Shown here: positions 5,062 through 5,880 of the stretch, piece by piece
Position numbering within the stretch: position 1 is the first letter of the stretch
Layout of the letters: each line of letters begins with the position of its first letter
Assembly (NCBI GenBank): GCA_025458415.1
Contig: JALOSN010000077.1
Location: 1 to 5,880 of the forward strand
Origin: Hydrogenophaga sp.
GTDB lineage: Bacteria; Pseudomonadota; Gammaproteobacteria; Burkholderiales; Burkholderiaceae_C
Reading direction: 5' to 3'
DNA length: 5,880 nt
Program-made: the position numbers and the translations under genes
The notes under the pieces: model-generated
Databases searched by the model: none
Told to the model about the DNA's origin: nothing
What the model saw: only the letters and a program-made list of their open reading frames with translations

Positions 5062-5880
5062 TCAGCCGTCGATCGGTGTGGTCGTGCCCTGCCCCACCAG
5101 CTCCACCTCCACCGGTTCCGGCGCGGGAGCCGGCACGGGTTCGGTTGCGGGTGCCTCGGGGACGACGGCATCCACGGCCTGTTCGGCAACACCGTCCGTG
5201 GTCGCATCGACCGGATCAACCGGCTCATCCTCTGGCGGCAGTTCGTCCAGCACGTCCTCTTCCAGCAGGGAATCGATCGAACCCTCCTGCTCGACCCGGA
5301 ACCAGACGTCGGCGATTTCGTTCACCTGGCCGTCGCTGGTCTCGAAGCTGGACGTCAGCCCGACCCAGTTGCCCTCGTTGAGCTGCGAGGTGGCGCTGGC
5401 ATCGAGCCGGATCGCGGTGATGCCCAGCTGGTCCAGCGTCAGCAGCTCGTCCGACTGGCTGACACCGTCGGAATTGCCGTCCTGCCAGACCCGCAGCTGG
5501 GCATAGTCCAGATCCTGCAGGTCGATCACGCCGTCGCCGTTGCTGTCAAGTTCAGCCAGGGCCGCAAAACCGTCGGGCGCCCGGCTGCCGTCGGCCAGCC
5601 GCGTGGCGGTGCCGAACAGTTCCGAGCCATCGTTGATGAGCCCGTCGCCGTTGCGGTCCATGGCCAGCAGACCATCGGTGGGTGCCACCCAGCCGGTCTG
5701 CACCGCCTGGCCGGTCCCGTTGATGTCGAACATCACGCCCTGGCTGACGTGCAGGGTCTGTATGCCATTGCCATCCAGGTCCAGCACCAGAGGCGAGGTC
5801 AGCAGGGCCGCCTGCTGGGTCGGGTCCATGGCCGCGTACTGGTCCTCGCTGAAGGCATCGGCCTGGGTCATGCTCAGGGC
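5062..5880 (-). CDS. FrpC-like calcium-binding protein, C-terminal end (5' end outside window)
   Basis: This is the end of a larger, probably secreted or surface-exposed calcium-binding protein. The reading frame is open to the window edge (Ala-Leu-Ser precedes the methionine at 5871), and that methionine lies inside a repeat pattern, so it is not a likely start. Numbering from it, residues -1 to 22 are three octapeptide repeats. From 27 comes a domain like the self-processing module of meningococcal FrpC: PLVLDLDGNGIQTL, GWVAPTDGLLAMDRNGDG, NDGSELFG, ALAELDSNGDGVIDLQD, LRVWQDGNSDGVSQSDE and LDQLGITAIRLD. EF-hand-like calcium loops sit at 72-84, 109-120 and 131-142, with D/N at positions 1, 3 and 5. 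Residues 200-269 are an acidic Pro/Glu/Val-rich tail, probably disordered. No nonapeptide RTX array (GGxGxDxLx) is visible in this part. The 269 residues hold no lysine and no cysteine, as is common in exported calcium-dependent proteins. Type I secretion is plausible but no exporter gene is in view. Confidence 0.82.
   Translation of the reverse strand, partial: ALSMTQADAFSEDQYAAMDPTQQAALLTSPLVLDLDGNGIQTLHVSQGVMFDINGTGQAVQTGWVAPTDGLLAMDRNGDGLINDGSELFGTATRLADGSRAPDGFAALAELDSNGDGVIDLQDLDYAQLRVWQDGNSDGVSQSDELLTLDQLGITAIRLDASATSQLNEGNWVGLTSSFETSDGQVNEIADVWFRVEQEGSIDSLLEEDVLDELPPEDEPVDPVDATTDGVAEQAVDAVVPEAPATEPVPAPAPEPVEVELVGQGTTTPIDG
5302..5793 (-). other. FrpC-type self-processing-module-like domain with Ser-Pro at the cleavage position
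   Basis: The segment encodes residues 27 to about 190 of the visible calcium-binding protein. It follows the order of the FrpC module: PL-x-LDLDG-x-GI, GWV-x-x-x-DGLL, NG-x-G-x-I-x-x-G-x-ELFG, ALAELDSNGD, LRVWQD-x-N-x-DG-x-S, and an LGI strand. In FrpC the module begins right after an Asp-Pro bond that is cut on calcium binding. Here the equivalent pair is S26-P27 (codons at 5796-5791). The boundaries are approximate, drawn by recall of the family rather than by alignment. Confidence 0.6.
5806..5877 (-). repeat. Three octapeptide repeats (L/F/M-S/D-x-T/D-Q-x-x-A)
   Basis: Reading on the minus strand, LSMTQADA, FSEDQYAA and MDPTQQAA line up in an eight-residue period with a hydrophobic residue at position 1, S or D at 2, Q at 5 and A at 8. 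They sit just before the FrpC-like domain. Large bacterial surface proteins carry long runs of such Q/A/L-rich short repeats, so this is probably the degenerate end of an array that continues beyond the right edge. The repeat is seen at protein level; the DNA copies are diverged. Confidence 0.55.

Noticed and set aside
5869..5871. ATG at 5871 as the true start of the calcium-binding protein
   Set aside because: The frame stays open upstream, and this methionine is position 3 of an octapeptide repeat whose first two residues are encoded before it. No signal sequence or ribosome binding site is visible.

Overview
The window is high-GC, densely coded DNA with short intergenic gaps. Its gene content suggests a betaproteobacterium, probably of the Burkholderiales: a benzoate-CoA ligase, a lone LivJ-type periplasmic binding protein, a bacterial GT41 (SPINDLY/OGT-type) glycosyltransferase and a FrpC-like calcium-binding protein. 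The taxonomic placement is inference from gene content and composition; there is no rRNA or marker gene here.

Layout. (1) Positions 1-1011 (+): the C-terminal two thirds of a benzoate-CoA ligase, cut at the window edge. (2) 1136-2266 (+): an exported branched-chain-amino-acid-type substrate-binding protein with no permease or ATPase genes beside it; a 13-bp palindrome sits in its leader. (3) 2443-3027 (+): a small class I SAM-dependent methyltransferase that probably starts at a TTG behind a strong ribosome binding site. (4) 3060-3081: a hairpin that can terminate transcription from both sides, between convergent genes. (5) 3106-4935 (-): a TPR plus GT41 glycosyltransferase of about 609 residues. 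(6) 5024-5046: a GC-only hairpin, probably the terminator of the gene upstream on the minus strand. (7) 5062-5880 (-): the C-terminal end of a larger acidic calcium-binding protein. It holds three octapeptide repeats, a domain resembling the FrpC self-processing module, and a lysine-free Pro/Glu/Val-rich tail. It runs off the right edge.

How the genes may work together. The left part (ligase, and perhaps the binding protein) looks like aromatic-acid catabolism and uptake. The right part groups a secreted or surface calcium-binding protein with a cytosolic-type GT41 enzyme and, convergently, a methyltransferase. The most interesting hypothesis is a surface-protein modification locus, with the GT41 enzyme glycosylating the neighbouring calcium-binding protein before export, as HMW1C does for the HMW1 adhesin in Haemophilus. 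Within the calcium-binding protein, the domain that in FrpC cuts itself at an Asp-Pro bond is present, but the residue before the proline is Ser. This copy may therefore be a non-cleaving relative. No CRISPR array, tRNA, rRNA or insertion sequence was seen.
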